Of a stretch of 7,913 nucleotides of DNA, positions 1 to 7,419 are shown piece after piece. The first letter of the stretch is position 1. Each line of letters opens with the position of its first letter. The DNA is from an uncultured Roseovarius sp. (lineage in GTDB: Bacteria > Pseudomonadota > Alphaproteobacteria > Rhodobacterales > Rhodobacteraceae): assembly GCA_913055965.1 (NCBI GenBank), contig CAJXKX010000077.1, positions 1 to 7,913 on the forward strand, in the 5' to 3' direction. A model generated the notes under the pieces. It was not told the origin of the DNA and did no database searches. It saw only the letters and a program-made list of their open reading frames with translations. Both the position numbers and the translations under genes were made by a program.

Positions 1-1
1 G

Positions 2-382
2 AGCTTCGTCGACAACGGGCTGACCCTGTCGTCCAGCGGCTCGCTCGCCGGGCTCGGCGAAGGCGACGTCGTCGTGTCGGTGACGGCGCAGGGCGGGGTC
101 ACCGCGACCTGCACCAATCCGGCAGGGGCGACCCAGCCGCCAGGCCAGAACCCGGCGCCGATCACCGTGACCGGCACGATCAACAGCATTTCGGCGGGCA
201 TGGCCAATATCACCCACGGTCCCATCGCGGCCATCGGCATGCCCGGCATGACGATGGATTTCGCGCTGGCCGCGGGGCTCGACCCCGCGACGCTGCCCAT
301 CGGGCGCGAGACGGTGATCGAATTGGCGCAGGGCGCGGATTTCTCGCTCCGCGTGCTGGGCACGCAGGAGCCCACCCAATGA
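2..382 (+). CDS. Partial exported protein: CTNP-type domain fused to a CusF-like copper/silver-binding domain
   Basis: The frame is open from base 2 to the TGA at 380-382, so this is the C-terminal 126 residues of a longer gene whose start is off the window; an internal GTG at 74 is not a convincing start. Two parts are visible. Bases about 2-163 encode a Ser/Thr/Gly-rich segment with an AGLGEGD motif and CTNPAG...QPPGQNPAP, containing a single Cys (110-112). From memory this matches a family of small secreted bacterial proteins of unknown function, not a CusB adaptor. Bases about 164-379 encode a CusF-like fold: the His of HGP (215-217), Met (239-241) where CusF has Trp44, then Met (248-250) and Met (254-256) matching CusF Met47 and Met49. 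Periplasmic Cu(I)/Ag(I) binding is therefore likely. The stop overlaps the cusA start by 4 bp (ATGA), implying coupled translation. It could still be the tail of a CusB/SilB-type adaptor, some of which carry a C-terminal CusF-like domain, but the upstream segment argues against this. Confidence 0.75.
   Translation, partial: SFVDNGLTLSSSGSLAGLGEGDVVVSVTAQGGVTATCTNPAGATQPPGQNPAPITVTGTINSISAGMANITHGPIAAIGMPGMTMDFALAAGLDPATLPIGRETVIELAQGADFSLRVLGTQEPTQ
365..370 (+). promoter_or_regulatory. Ribosome binding site of cusA
   Basis: CAGGAG lies 8 bases before the ATG at 379, inside the last codons of the upstream gene. With the 4-bp ATGA overlap it supports this start and coupled translation of the two genes. 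Confidence 0.7.
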
Positions 383-3300
383 TCCCCGCGCTGATCCGCT
401 GGTCGCTGGCCAACCGCTTCATCGTGATCGTGCTGGCGCTGATGCTGGCGGCGGGGGGCGTGACCGCGCTGCGCACGACGCCCGTCGATGCGATCCCCGA
501 TCTGTCCGACGTGCAGGTGATCATCAAGACCCCCTATGCAGGGCAGGCGCCGCAGGTGGTGGAGGATCAGGTGACCTATCCCATCGCCACCGCCATGCTG
601 GCCGTGCCCGGCGCGGTCGATGTGCGCGGTTTTTCCTTCTTTGGCGACAGCTTCGTCTATGTCGTGTTCGAGGATGGCACCGATCTCTACTGGGCGCGGT
701 CGCGGGTGCTGGAATATCTCGCGCAGGTGCAATCGCAATTGCCGCGCGGTGTCAGCCCCGAGCTTGGCCCGGATGCGACGGGTGTCGGCTGGATCTATCA
801 ATACGTGCTGATCGACCGCACCGGCGGGCACGACCTGTCGCAATTGCGCAGCCTTCAGGACTGGTTCCTGAAATTCGAGCTGCAGACGGTCGAGGGCGTG
901 TCGGAGGTGGCGACCATAGGCGGCATGGTCCGGCAATATCAGGTGGTGGTGGATCCGGGCAAGCTGCGCGCCTTCGGCATTCCCCTCAGCACGTTGCGCG
1001 CCGCCATCGCGGAGGCCAATTCCGAAACCGGCGGCAGCGTGATCGAGATGGCCGAGGCCGAATACATGGTGCGCGCGACGGGCTATGTGGACGGAGTCGA
1101 CGACCTGGCGCAGATCCCGCTGCGGGTGAACGAACGCGGCGCGGCGCTCACCCTCGGCGACGTGGCCGAAATCCGGCTGGGGCCGCAGATGCGCCGGGGC
1201 GTGGGCGAGTTCGACGGGATCGGCGATGCGGTGGGCGGCGTCGTCATCATGCGCTGGGGCGAGAATGCGCTGGCGACGATTCAGGCGGTCGAGCAAAAGC
1301 TCGACACCCTGCGCGCTTCGCTGCCCGAGGGGGTTGAGATCGTCACCACCTATGACCGCTCGGGCGTGATCGAGCGGGCCATCGACAACCTGCAAAAGAA
1401 GCTGACCGAGGAATTCATCGTCGTCGTTCTGGTCTGCGGCGCATTCCTGCTGCACCTGCGCTCGTCGCTGGTGATCGTGCTGTTCCTGCCCCTCGGCGTG
1501 CTGGCCGCGTTCGCCTTCATGCGGCTTCAGGGGATCAACGCCAACATCATGTCGCTGGGCGGCATCGCCATCGCCATCGGCGCGATGGTGGATGCGGCCA
1601 TCGTGATGATCGAGGCGATGCATCGCAAGATGGAGGGCAGACGGCTGAACGCCGAAGAGCGATGGCGCGCGGCGGGCGCGGCGGCGGCCGAGGGGGGCCC
1701 GGCGCTGTTCTACTCATTGGCGATCATCACCGTCAGCTTCCTGCCGGTCTTCGTGCTGGAGGCGCAGGAGGGGCGGCTGTTCAAGCCGCTTGCCTTCACC
1801 AAGACCTATGCCATGGCAGCGGCGGCGATTCTGTCGGTGACGCTGGTGCCGGTGCTGATGGGCTACCTGATCCGGGGGCGGATCGTGCCGGAACGGCGCA
1901 ATCCGCTCAACGTGGTCACGCAATGGCTCTACCGTCCGTTCCTCGATGCGGCGGTGGCCTGGCCCTGGGCCACGGTGCTGCTGGCGGGGGTGCTCGTCGG
2001 CTCGATGTGGTATCCGGCGCAGCGGCTGGGGACCGAGTTCATGCCGGACCTGAACGAGGGCGATTTCCTATACATGCCGTCGCTCTATCCCGGCGTGTCC
2101 ATCGGCAAGGCGCGCGAGGTGCTGCAACAGACCAACCGGATGATCGCGCAGGTGCCCGAGGTCGCCACCGTGCATGGCAAGCTGGGCCGCGCCGAGACGG
2201 CCACGGACCCTGCACCGCTGACCATGATCGAGACCACCGTGCAGCTCAAGCCGCGCGAAAACTGGCGCGAGGGGGTCACGATGGAGGATATCCGCAACGA
2301 ACTGGATGCCCGCGTGCAGGTGCCGGGCGTGACGAACGTGTGGATTCAGCCGATCAAGAACCGGATCGACATGCTGGCCACGGGGATCAAGACCCCGGTG
2401 GGGGTGAAAATATCCGGGGCCGATCTGGACGTGATCGGCGAGATCGGCGTTGCGGTCGAACGCGCGGTGGCGGGTATCCCCGGCACAAGTTCGGCCTATG
2501 CCGAGCGGCCCGTGGGCGGGCGCTTTGTCGAGATCGACATCGACCGGATGGCGGCGGCGCGCTATGGCCTGTCGATCGCGGATGTGCAGCAGGTGGTGCA
2601 GACCGCCATTGGCGGGCAGACCCTCTCGGAATCCGTCGAGGGGCTGGAACGCTTTCCGATCAACCTGCGCTATCCGCGCGACTGGCGCGACAGCCCCGAC
2701 CGGCTGGCCGATCTGCCGATGGTCACGCCGTCGGGCGCGCATATCCCGCTGGGCGCGGTGGCCGGGGTGCGGCTGGTGGACGGTCCGGGCATGATCCGGT
2801 CTGAGAACGCGCGGCGCACCGGGTTCGTGTTCATCGACATCGCCGGGCGCGACCTTGGCGGCTATGTCGAGGAGGCGCGCGCCGTGGTGGCCGAAACGGT
2901 CGATCTGCCGCCGGGCTATTCGCTGACATGGGCGGGGCAATACGAATATGTCGAACGGGTGCAGGCGCGGCTGAGCATGGTCGCGCCCGCGACCCTGCTG
3001 ATCATCACGCTGATGCTGTTTCTCGCCTTCAACCGGGTGACGGAGGTGGCGATCATCCTGCTGGCGCTGCCGGTGGCCCTGGCGGGCGGGGTGTGGCTGA
3101 TCTGGAGCCTGGGCTACGCGGTCTCGGTCGCGGTGCTGGTGGGGTTCATCGCGCTTGCCGGTGTGGCGGTGGAAACCGCCATCGTGATGCTGCTCTATCT
3201 CAACCTCGCCTGGGAGCGGCGCGTGCTGGCCGCCAAGGACGAGGGCCGCGCCGTCACTCGCGACGATATCGAGCACGCGGTCTTTGACGGTGCGCTGTTG

Positions 3301-3558
3301 CGGCTGCGCCCCAAGTTGATGACCGTCGCCACGATCTTTGCCGGGCTCATTCCGATCATGTATGGCGACGCCACAGGGTCAGAGGTGATGAGCCGCATCG
3401 CCGCGCCGATGATCGGCGGCATGGCCACCGCGACGCTGCTCACGCTTTTCGTCATTCCGGCAGTCTTCGTCATCTGGAAGCGGCTCGCGCTTGCCCGCAT
3501 CAACCGGCAGGCATTACAGCCCGTCCGCCCCTTTTCCACCCCGCAGCCCGGTGAATGA
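379..3558 (+). CDS. cusA: CusA-type heavy-metal efflux RND pump, Cu(I)/Ag(I)
   Basis: Inner-membrane trimeric proton antiporter that exports Cu(I)/Ag(I) through a CusCBA-type tripartite complex. At 1059 aa it is close to E. coli CusA (1047 aa) and aligns with it, from memory, along its whole length. It has the usual RND layout: TM1 at about residues 12-30, a large periplasmic loop, TM2 from about 346, a second loop after about 545, and a final TM bundle. The three periplasmic metal ligands of CusA (Met573, Met623, Met672) are present as Met566, Met616 and Met665 with identical spacing. The transmembrane methionine relay is kept: Met391, Met403, Met410, Met479 and Met494 (E. coli 391, 403, 410, 486, 501). 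Proton-relay residues Asp405 (in GAMVDAAIVMIE), Glu932 (GVAVETAIVM) and Lys979 (RLRPKLMTV) correspond to E. coli Asp405, Glu939 and Lys984. These residues point to monovalent Cu/Ag rather than the Zn/Co/Cd (CzcA) branch. It is intact, with no frameshift. Confidence 0.96.
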   Translation: MIPALIRWSLANRFIVIVLALMLAAGGVTALRTTPVDAIPDLSDVQVIIKTPYAGQAPQVVEDQVTYPIATAMLAVPGAVDVRGFSFFGDSFVYVVFEDGTDLYWARSRVLEYLAQVQSQLPRGVSPELGPDATGVGWIYQYVLIDRTGGHDLSQLRSLQDWFLKFELQTVEGVSEVATIGGMVRQYQVVVDPGKLRAFGIPLSTLRAAIAEANSETGGSVIEMAEAEYMVRATGYVDGVDDLAQIPLRVNERGAALTLGDVAEIRLGPQMRRGVGEFDGIGDAVGGVVIMRWGENALATIQAVEQKLDTLRASLPEGVEIVTTYDRSGVIERAIDNLQKKLTEEFIVVVLVCGAFLLHLRSSLVIVLFLPLGVLAAFAFMRLQGINANIMSLGGIAIAIGAMVDAAIVMIEAMHRKMEGRRLNAEERWRAAGAAAAEGGPALFYSLAIITVSFLPVFVLEAQEGRLFKPLAFTKTYAMAAAAILSVTLVPVLMGYLIRGRIVPERRNPLNVVTQWLYRPFLDAAVAWPWATVLLAGVLVGSMWYPAQRLGTEFMPDLNEGDFLYMPSLYPGVSIGKAREVLQQTNRMIAQVPEVATVHGKLGRAETATDPAPLTMIETTVQLKPRENWREGVTMEDIRNELDARVQVPGVTNVWIQPIKNRIDMLATGIKTPVGVKISGADLDVIGEIGVAVERAVAGIPGTSSAYAERPVGGRFVEIDIDRMAAARYGLSIADVQQVVQTAIGGQTLSESVEGLERFPINLRYPRDWRDSPDRLADLPMVTPSGAHIPLGAVAGVRLVDGPGMIRSENARRTGFVFIDIAGRDLGGYVEEARAVVAETVDLPPGYSLTWAGQYEYVERVQARLSMVAPATLLIITLMLFLAFNRVTEVAIILLALPVALAGGVWLIWSLGYAVSVAVLVGFIALAGVAVETAIVMLLYLNLAWERRVLAAKDEGRAVTRDDIEHAVFDGALLRLRPKLMTVATIFAGLIPIMYGDATGSEVMSRIAAPMIGGMATATLLTLFVIPAVFVIWKRLALARINRQALQPVRPFSTPQPGE

Positions 3559-3586
3559 CCGGGCCGCGCCCTTCGCGCTCAGATAT

Positions 3587-3591
3587 GGAGG
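3587..3591 (+). promoter_or_regulatory. Ribosome binding site of the cusF-like gene
   Basis: GGAGG sits 5 bases before the ATG at 3597. It decides the start: the longer reading from ATG 3555, which overlaps the cusA stop, would place 14 charged residues ahead of the signal peptide. Confidence 0.8.
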
Positions 3592-3596
3592 ATACC

Positions 3597-3935
3597 ATGC
3601 GCAACCTGACCCTCGCTCTCGCCCTCGCCGCCCTGACGGCCCCCGCCGCGCTGGCGCAGGCCAACATGAGCGGCCATGACATGACCATGGGCGATCATTC
3701 CGCAATGTCCGATGGCATTCATGCCGAGGCCACGCTCAACAGCCTGTCGGACGGCATGGCAAATGTCAGCCACGGCCCGATCCCCGATATCGGCTGGCCC
3801 GCCATGACCATGGACATGACCCTGCTCGACGGGGCCGAAACGGGTGAGGTCGCGCCGGGCGACACGGTGATGATGATGCTCGAGAAAGGCCCCGACGGGA
3901 TGTATGGCATCCGCGCGCTGATGCCGATGGAGTAG
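3597..3935 (+). CDS. cusF: CusF-like periplasmic copper/silver chaperone
   Basis: Small secreted metallochaperone of 112 aa that would carry Cu(I)/Ag(I) to the Cus efflux complex. Residues 1-20 form a classic Sec signal peptide (MRN, hydrophobic Leu/Ala core, ALA then QA as the likely cleavage site). The mature N-terminus is a flexible Met/His-rich tail (Met24, His27, Met29, Met31, His34, Met37). The CusF-type small beta-barrel follows, with all four metal-site residues in the right spacing: His59, Trp67, Met70 and Met72 (CusF His36, Trp44, Met47, Met49), in HGPIPDIGWPAMTMDM. The mature chain holds 14 Met in about 92 residues, including a run at 92-94 and Met109/Met111 near the C-terminus. 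ATG 3597 is chosen for its GGAGG site and signal peptide. It lies 38 bp after cusA on the same strand, so it is very probably the last gene of that operon. Its 3' end faces the HlyD-type gene at 12 bp. Confidence 0.92.
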   Translation: MRNLTLALALAALTAPAALAQANMSGHDMTMGDHSAMSDGIHAEATLNSLSDGMANVSHGPIPDIGWPAMTMDMTLLDGAETGEVAPGDTVMMMLEKGPDGMYGIRALMPME

Positions 3936-3947
3936 GCGCATCCCTGT

Positions 3948-5258
3948 TCAGTCGCGCAGCGCGCGTTCCTTGACCCGGACGACGGGGCGCAGGATGTAGT
4001 CGAGCACGGTCTTGCGGCCCGCGAGGATATCGGCCTGCGCGACCATGCCGGGCATGATCTCGACCTCGACGCCATCGGCGTCGAGGATCGTGTCGGTGGT
4101 GCGGATCTCCACGACGAACACCTCTTCCTCGCTGCGCTCGGAGCGGGTGATCGTGTCGGCCCCGATGCGCACGATCTCGCCCGAGAGGCTGCCGTAGCGC
4201 GAGGCGTCATAGGCGGTGATCGTCACCTTGACGGGCTGGCCGGGGTAGAGAAAGGCGATGTCGTCGGGGCGCACATAAGCCTCGACCAGAAGCGTATCGT
4301 CGAGCGGGACGATCTCGATCAGTTCCTCGCCGGGGCGCGCCAGCGCGCCGACGGTGGGGCTGTGGATGCGGTTGACGATGCCGCGCACGGGGGCGTGCAG
4401 GCGTGCGCGCGCGGCGCGGCGCTGCAGCGCCGGAAGCGCCGGTTTCAGCGCCGCAAGTTCTGCCGTGGCGGTGGCCAGATCGGTGAGCGCGGCGCTGCGG
4501 AAGCGGCTGCGCTGCGCGGCGATCCGGTCGTCGATCTCGTCGAGCGCCGATTGCAGCCGGGTGAGCGAGGCGCGCGCCCGCACCTCGCGCCCGCGCCATT
4601 CCGCCTCGGAGCGGCGCAGCGACAGGAGGGTGGTGGCGGGCTCCATCCCGCGCTCGACCAGCGGCTCCATCATGTCGCGCTCTTCGGTGAGCACGGCGAG
4701 GGTTTCCCGGGCGGTCTGCCGGTCCACCAGCCCTTCCTCGTATTCCTGCCGCCGCTGCAGGCGCTGGCGTTCGAGAATGTCGATCTCGGCCCGCAACTCG
4801 GCCTGCCGGCCCCGATAGAGCGCCGTCTCGGAGCGCACCACATCCGCCGCGCGGGCCACCAGATCGGGGCTGAAGGCAAGATCGACCCCGTCGATTTCCG
4901 CCTGCAGACGCTCGATCCGGGCCATCAGGCCAAAGGCGCGCTGCTGCTCCTGATCGAGCTGGCTGTCGAGCAGGGTGCCGTCAAGCTCCATCAGCAGGTC
5001 GCCCATTTCGACGACCTGTCCTTCGCGCACATGCAGCGCCTGCAGCACGCCCGGCTCGGCCGCCTCGATCACCTGCACCGAGGCCGAGGGCACGATGCGC
5101 CCGTCGGCGCGGGTGACGTCGTCGATCTCGGTGCGGGCGGCCCAGATCACCGCAACAAGCAGAAAGGCGAGGATGGTGAACAGCAGGATCGAGCCGCGCA
5201 GCGCCGAGCGCCCGCGCATCTCGCGCGCCAGCCGGTCGAGATCGTGGTCACGCGCCAT
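3948..5258 (-). CDS. HlyD-family type I secretion periplasmic adaptor
   Basis: Membrane fusion protein that bridges the ABC exporter in the inner membrane to the TolC-like channel. With the start at 5258 it is 436 aa, a normal length for this family. A short cytoplasmic N-terminus (1-22) is followed by one membrane segment at about 23-40. A first half-lipoyl motif lies at about 62-93 (EAAEPGVLQALHVREGQ, GDLLMELD), then a long charged alpha-helical hairpin, predicted coiled coil, at about 97-285. The second half-lipoyl and beta-barrel regions lie at about 287-412: APVRGIVNRI, the PTVGALARPGEEL motif, and the YVRPDDIAFLYPGQPVKV stretch typical of HlyD/LapC/AprE proteins. The C-terminus (RPVVRVKERALRD) is also typical. 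The start at 5258 is preferred over the upstream ATG at 5312 because an AGGGGG site precedes it and the longer version adds only an Arg-rich tail. It overlaps the ABC gene by 11 bp and is the last gene of its operon. Confidence 0.93.
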   Translation of the reverse strand: MARDHDLDRLAREMRGRSALRGSILLFTILAFLLVAVIWAARTEIDDVTRADGRIVPSASVQVIEAAEPGVLQALHVREGQVVEMGDLLMELDGTLLDSQLDQEQQRAFGLMARIERLQAEIDGVDLAFSPDLVARAADVVRSETALYRGRQAELRAEIDILERQRLQRRQEYEEGLVDRQTARETLAVLTEERDMMEPLVERGMEPATTLLSLRRSEAEWRGREVRARASLTRLQSALDEIDDRIAAQRSRFRSAALTDLATATAELAALKPALPALQRRAARARLHAPVRGIVNRIHSPTVGALARPGEELIEIVPLDDTLLVEAYVRPDDIAFLYPGQPVKVTITAYDASRYGSLSGEIVRIGADTITRSERSEEEVFVVEIRTTDTILDADGVEVEIMPGMVAQADILAGRKTVLDYILRPVVRVKERALRD

Positions 5259-7419
5259 CCTTGCCCCCTGCGGCCTGCCGCGTGGCGCGCGACAGGATCG
5301 ACTTGTCGCCATCGGCCCCGACGCGCCCGTCCTCGATCACGATCACCCGGTCCACGAGGTCGAGCAGGCTGGTGCGGTGGGTGATCACGATCAGCGTACG
5401 CCCCTCGGCCTCGCCCCTGAGCCGCGCGATCACGTCGCGCTCGTTCTGCACGTCCATCGCGCTGGTCGGCTCGTCGAGCAGCAGAACGGGCGGCTGGCCC
5501 ACCAGTGCGCGCGCCAGCGTGATCGCCTGTTTCTGCCCGCCCGAGAGCCCCTCGCCGCGCTCGGCGAGCATCAGGTCATAGCCCGAAGGGTGACGGGCGA
5601 CGAAATCCTCGACGCCCGCGATGCGCGCGGCCTCGAGAATGTCGGCATCGCGCGGGCGGCGGGCACCGATGGCGATGTTCTCGCGCACGGTGCCGGAAAA
5701 CAGCCACACATCCTGCAGGACCGATCCGATATTGCGCCGCAGGTCGCCCGGATCGATCTGGCGGATATCGGTATCGTCCACCAGCACCGCGCCCTTGTCC
5801 GGGGCGTAGAGCCCCAGAAGCAGGCGCGCGACGGTGCTCTTGCCCGATCCGATACGGCCCAGTATGGCGACCCTCTCGCCCGGCTCGATAGTGAAGCTCA
5901 CCCCCTTGAGCGCCGCGACGGTCTGGTCGGGATAGCTGAAATGCACGTCGTCGAAGCGGATCCGCCCGTCGAGCCGCGGGCGGCTGAGCCAGTGGCGGCC
6001 CTCGGGGCGCTCGCTGTCGGCGCGCATCAGCGCGTCGAGGCTGCGGTAGGAGCTGCGCGCCTGGTTGAGGCGGGTCAGCGTCTGCGCCAGCTGTGCAAGC
6101 GGGGCCAGCGCGCGCCCGGTCAGGATCACGCTGGCGATGAGCGCGCCCATGCTGACCTCGCCCGCGGTGATCAGGAAGACGCCGTAGAAGACGATCATCA
6201 CCTGCGCGCTCTGCTGGGTGAAGCTGGTGGCGTTCATCGCCAGTTGCGTGACGCCGCGGGCGCGGGCGCCGTGCTCGGATTGCCGGGCGATGGCATCCTC
6301 CCAGCGGGCGCGCATGCGGCGCGCGGCGCCGGTGGCCTTGATCGTCTCCAGCCCCGAGACCGTCTCGACCAGCACGCCCTGTTTCGACTGACCGTCCTTG
6401 AAGCTCTGTTCGGCGAGCCGCGCCAGCACTGGCTGCACCGCGAGCCCGACGATCAGCACCAAAGGCACCGCGATGGCAGGGACAAGCGCCAACGGCCCGC
6501 CGATCATCCAGATCACGCCGATGAACAGCAGGATGAAGGGCAGATCGACCACCGCCACGAGCGTGGCCGAGGTAAAGAAATCGCGCAGCGTCTCGAACTC
6601 GCGCAGGGTGCTGGCGAGCGCCCCCGTCGAGCCCTTGCGCGCGCGCATCTGCATGTCGAGCAGTTGATCGAAGATGCGCCGCCCCATCACCATGTCGGCG
6701 CGCTGCCCGGCGCGGTCGATGAACCCCGCGCGCAGGTTCTTTATCAGGAAATCGAACAGCAGCGCGATCCCAACCCCGATGGTCAGCGCGATGAGCGACT
6801 CGGTCGCTTCGTTGGGCAGCACGCGGTCATAGACCACCATGATGAAGATCGACGTGGTGAGCCCGAGGAAATTCGCCAGCACCGCGGCCAGCAGCACCTG
6901 CGTGTAGGACCAGCGATTGGCGGCGAGCGCCGACCAGAACCAGTGCCCGCGCCGCCCCTCGGTGGTGGCGAGGATATCCTCGCGGTGCTCGCGCCGCAGC
7001 AGGATCGCATAGCCGGTATAGAGCGGCTCGAGATCGTCGCGGGCGACCTCTCCGATCCCTTCGCCGAGGGCGGGATCGTGGATCGCCAGTTGCCCCTCGG
7101 GCGTGACCCCGTGCAGCACCACCGCGCGCTCGCCCTCGAGCAGCAGGATCGCGGGGGTGAGCGCGCTGTCGAAGTCGCGCAGGCGGCGCGCGCCGAACGC
7201 GGCCTGCATGCCGGCGCGTTCCGCCGCCGTGATCGCCTCGCGCACGCCGAGCGTGCCGGTCGCCTCGGAGCTCTGGACGGCATGCAGCGCGGCGAGGGTC
7301 ATGGGCCGGTCGAGCGCGGCGGCGGCGTGCAGCAGGCAGGCTTCGAGCGGCGAGGTCTCGTCGGGGCGGCTGCGCGCCTCGCGGTCGAGCGGGACGACAC
7401 GGGGCGACGGCGTGGTCAT
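5248..7419 (-). CDS. Type I secretion ABC exporter with degenerate C39-like domain (LapB/HlyB type)
   Basis: Inner-membrane permease-ATPase of 723 aa, the standard length for type I secretion exporters with an N-terminal peptidase-like domain. Residues about 20-145 form a C39-like domain: it keeps an Asp-Pro (Asp115-Pro116) where C39 peptidases have theirs, but the catalytic Cys position looks like Leu25 (the only nearby Cys, Cys28, falls three residues later) and the catalytic His position looks like Arg98. It is therefore probably a substrate-docking rather than cleaving domain. Six membrane helices occupy about 170-440. The ATPase (about 485-715) has Walker A GRIGSGKST (521-529), Q-loop Gln569, signature LSGGQ (625-629), Walker B VLLLDE (645-650) and H-loop His681, all intact. 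The ATG at 7419 overlaps the stop of the TolC-like gene by 4 bp; no strong Shine-Dalgarno is seen, so translation is likely coupled. Its 3' end overlaps the adaptor gene by 11 bp. The likely substrate is a large RTX-type toxin, enzyme or adhesin, inferred from family only. Confidence 0.95.
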   Translation of the reverse strand: MTTPSPRVVPLDREARSRPDETSPLEACLLHAAAALDRPMTLAALHAVQSSEATGTLGVREAITAAERAGMQAAFGARRLRDFDSALTPAILLLEGERAVVLHGVTPEGQLAIHDPALGEGIGEVARDDLEPLYTGYAILLRREHREDILATTEGRRGHWFWSALAANRWSYTQVLLAAVLANFLGLTTSIFIMVVYDRVLPNEATESLIALTIGVGIALLFDFLIKNLRAGFIDRAGQRADMVMGRRIFDQLLDMQMRARKGSTGALASTLREFETLRDFFTSATLVAVVDLPFILLFIGVIWMIGGPLALVPAIAVPLVLIVGLAVQPVLARLAEQSFKDGQSKQGVLVETVSGLETIKATGAARRMRARWEDAIARQSEHGARARGVTQLAMNATSFTQQSAQVMIVFYGVFLITAGEVSMGALIASVILTGRALAPLAQLAQTLTRLNQARSSYRSLDALMRADSERPEGRHWLSRPRLDGRIRFDDVHFSYPDQTVAALKGVSFTIEPGERVAILGRIGSGKSTVARLLLGLYAPDKGAVLVDDTDIRQIDPGDLRRNIGSVLQDVWLFSGTVRENIAIGARRPRDADILEAARIAGVEDFVARHPSGYDLMLAERGEGLSGGQKQAITLARALVGQPPVLLLDEPTSAMDVQNERDVIARLRGEAEGRTLIVITHRTSLLDLVDRVIVIEDGRVGADGDKSILSRATRQAAGGKDGA
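5264..5269 (-). promoter_or_regulatory. Probable ribosome binding site of the HlyD-type gene
   Basis: On the minus strand AGGGGG lies 5 bases before the ATG at 5258, inside the final codons of the ABC exporter gene. It is purine-rich rather than a perfect Shine-Dalgarno, but it favours this start over the ATG at 5312. Confidence 0.5.

Noticed and set aside
74..76. GTG at 74 as the real start of the first gene
   Set aside because: The frame stays open to the window edge, and the residues upstream (including the AGLGEGD motif) continue the same domain, so the gene starts outside the window.
1662..2804. A 380-codon + strand open frame in another phase within cusA
   Set aside because: It is a Gly/Arg/Ala-rich frame-shifted reading of cusA. 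CusA stays in frame with conserved residues on both sides, so there is no frameshift.
2068..3276. A 402-codon open frame on the - strand within cusA
   Set aside because: It is His/Arg/Asp-rich, low in hydrophobics and without motifs, and lies opposite the well-conserved CusA. It is a GC-rich antisense shadow.
3555..3596. Longer start for the cusF-like gene at ATG 3555, overlapping the cusA stop
   Set aside because: It would put a charged 14-residue extension before a textbook signal peptide, while ATG 3597 has a GGAGG site at good spacing.
3953..3965. Short inverted repeat CGCGC-AGC-GCGCG near the convergent junction, as a possible terminator
   Set aside because: The stem is only 5 bp, lies inside the HlyD-type coding sequence and has no T tract on either side; such repeats occur by chance in this GC-rich DNA.
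5259..5312. Longer start for the HlyD-type gene at 5312
   Set aside because: It adds an Arg/Pro-rich 18-residue tail unlike the family and increases the overlap with the ABC gene. ATG 5258 has an AGGGGG site upstream.
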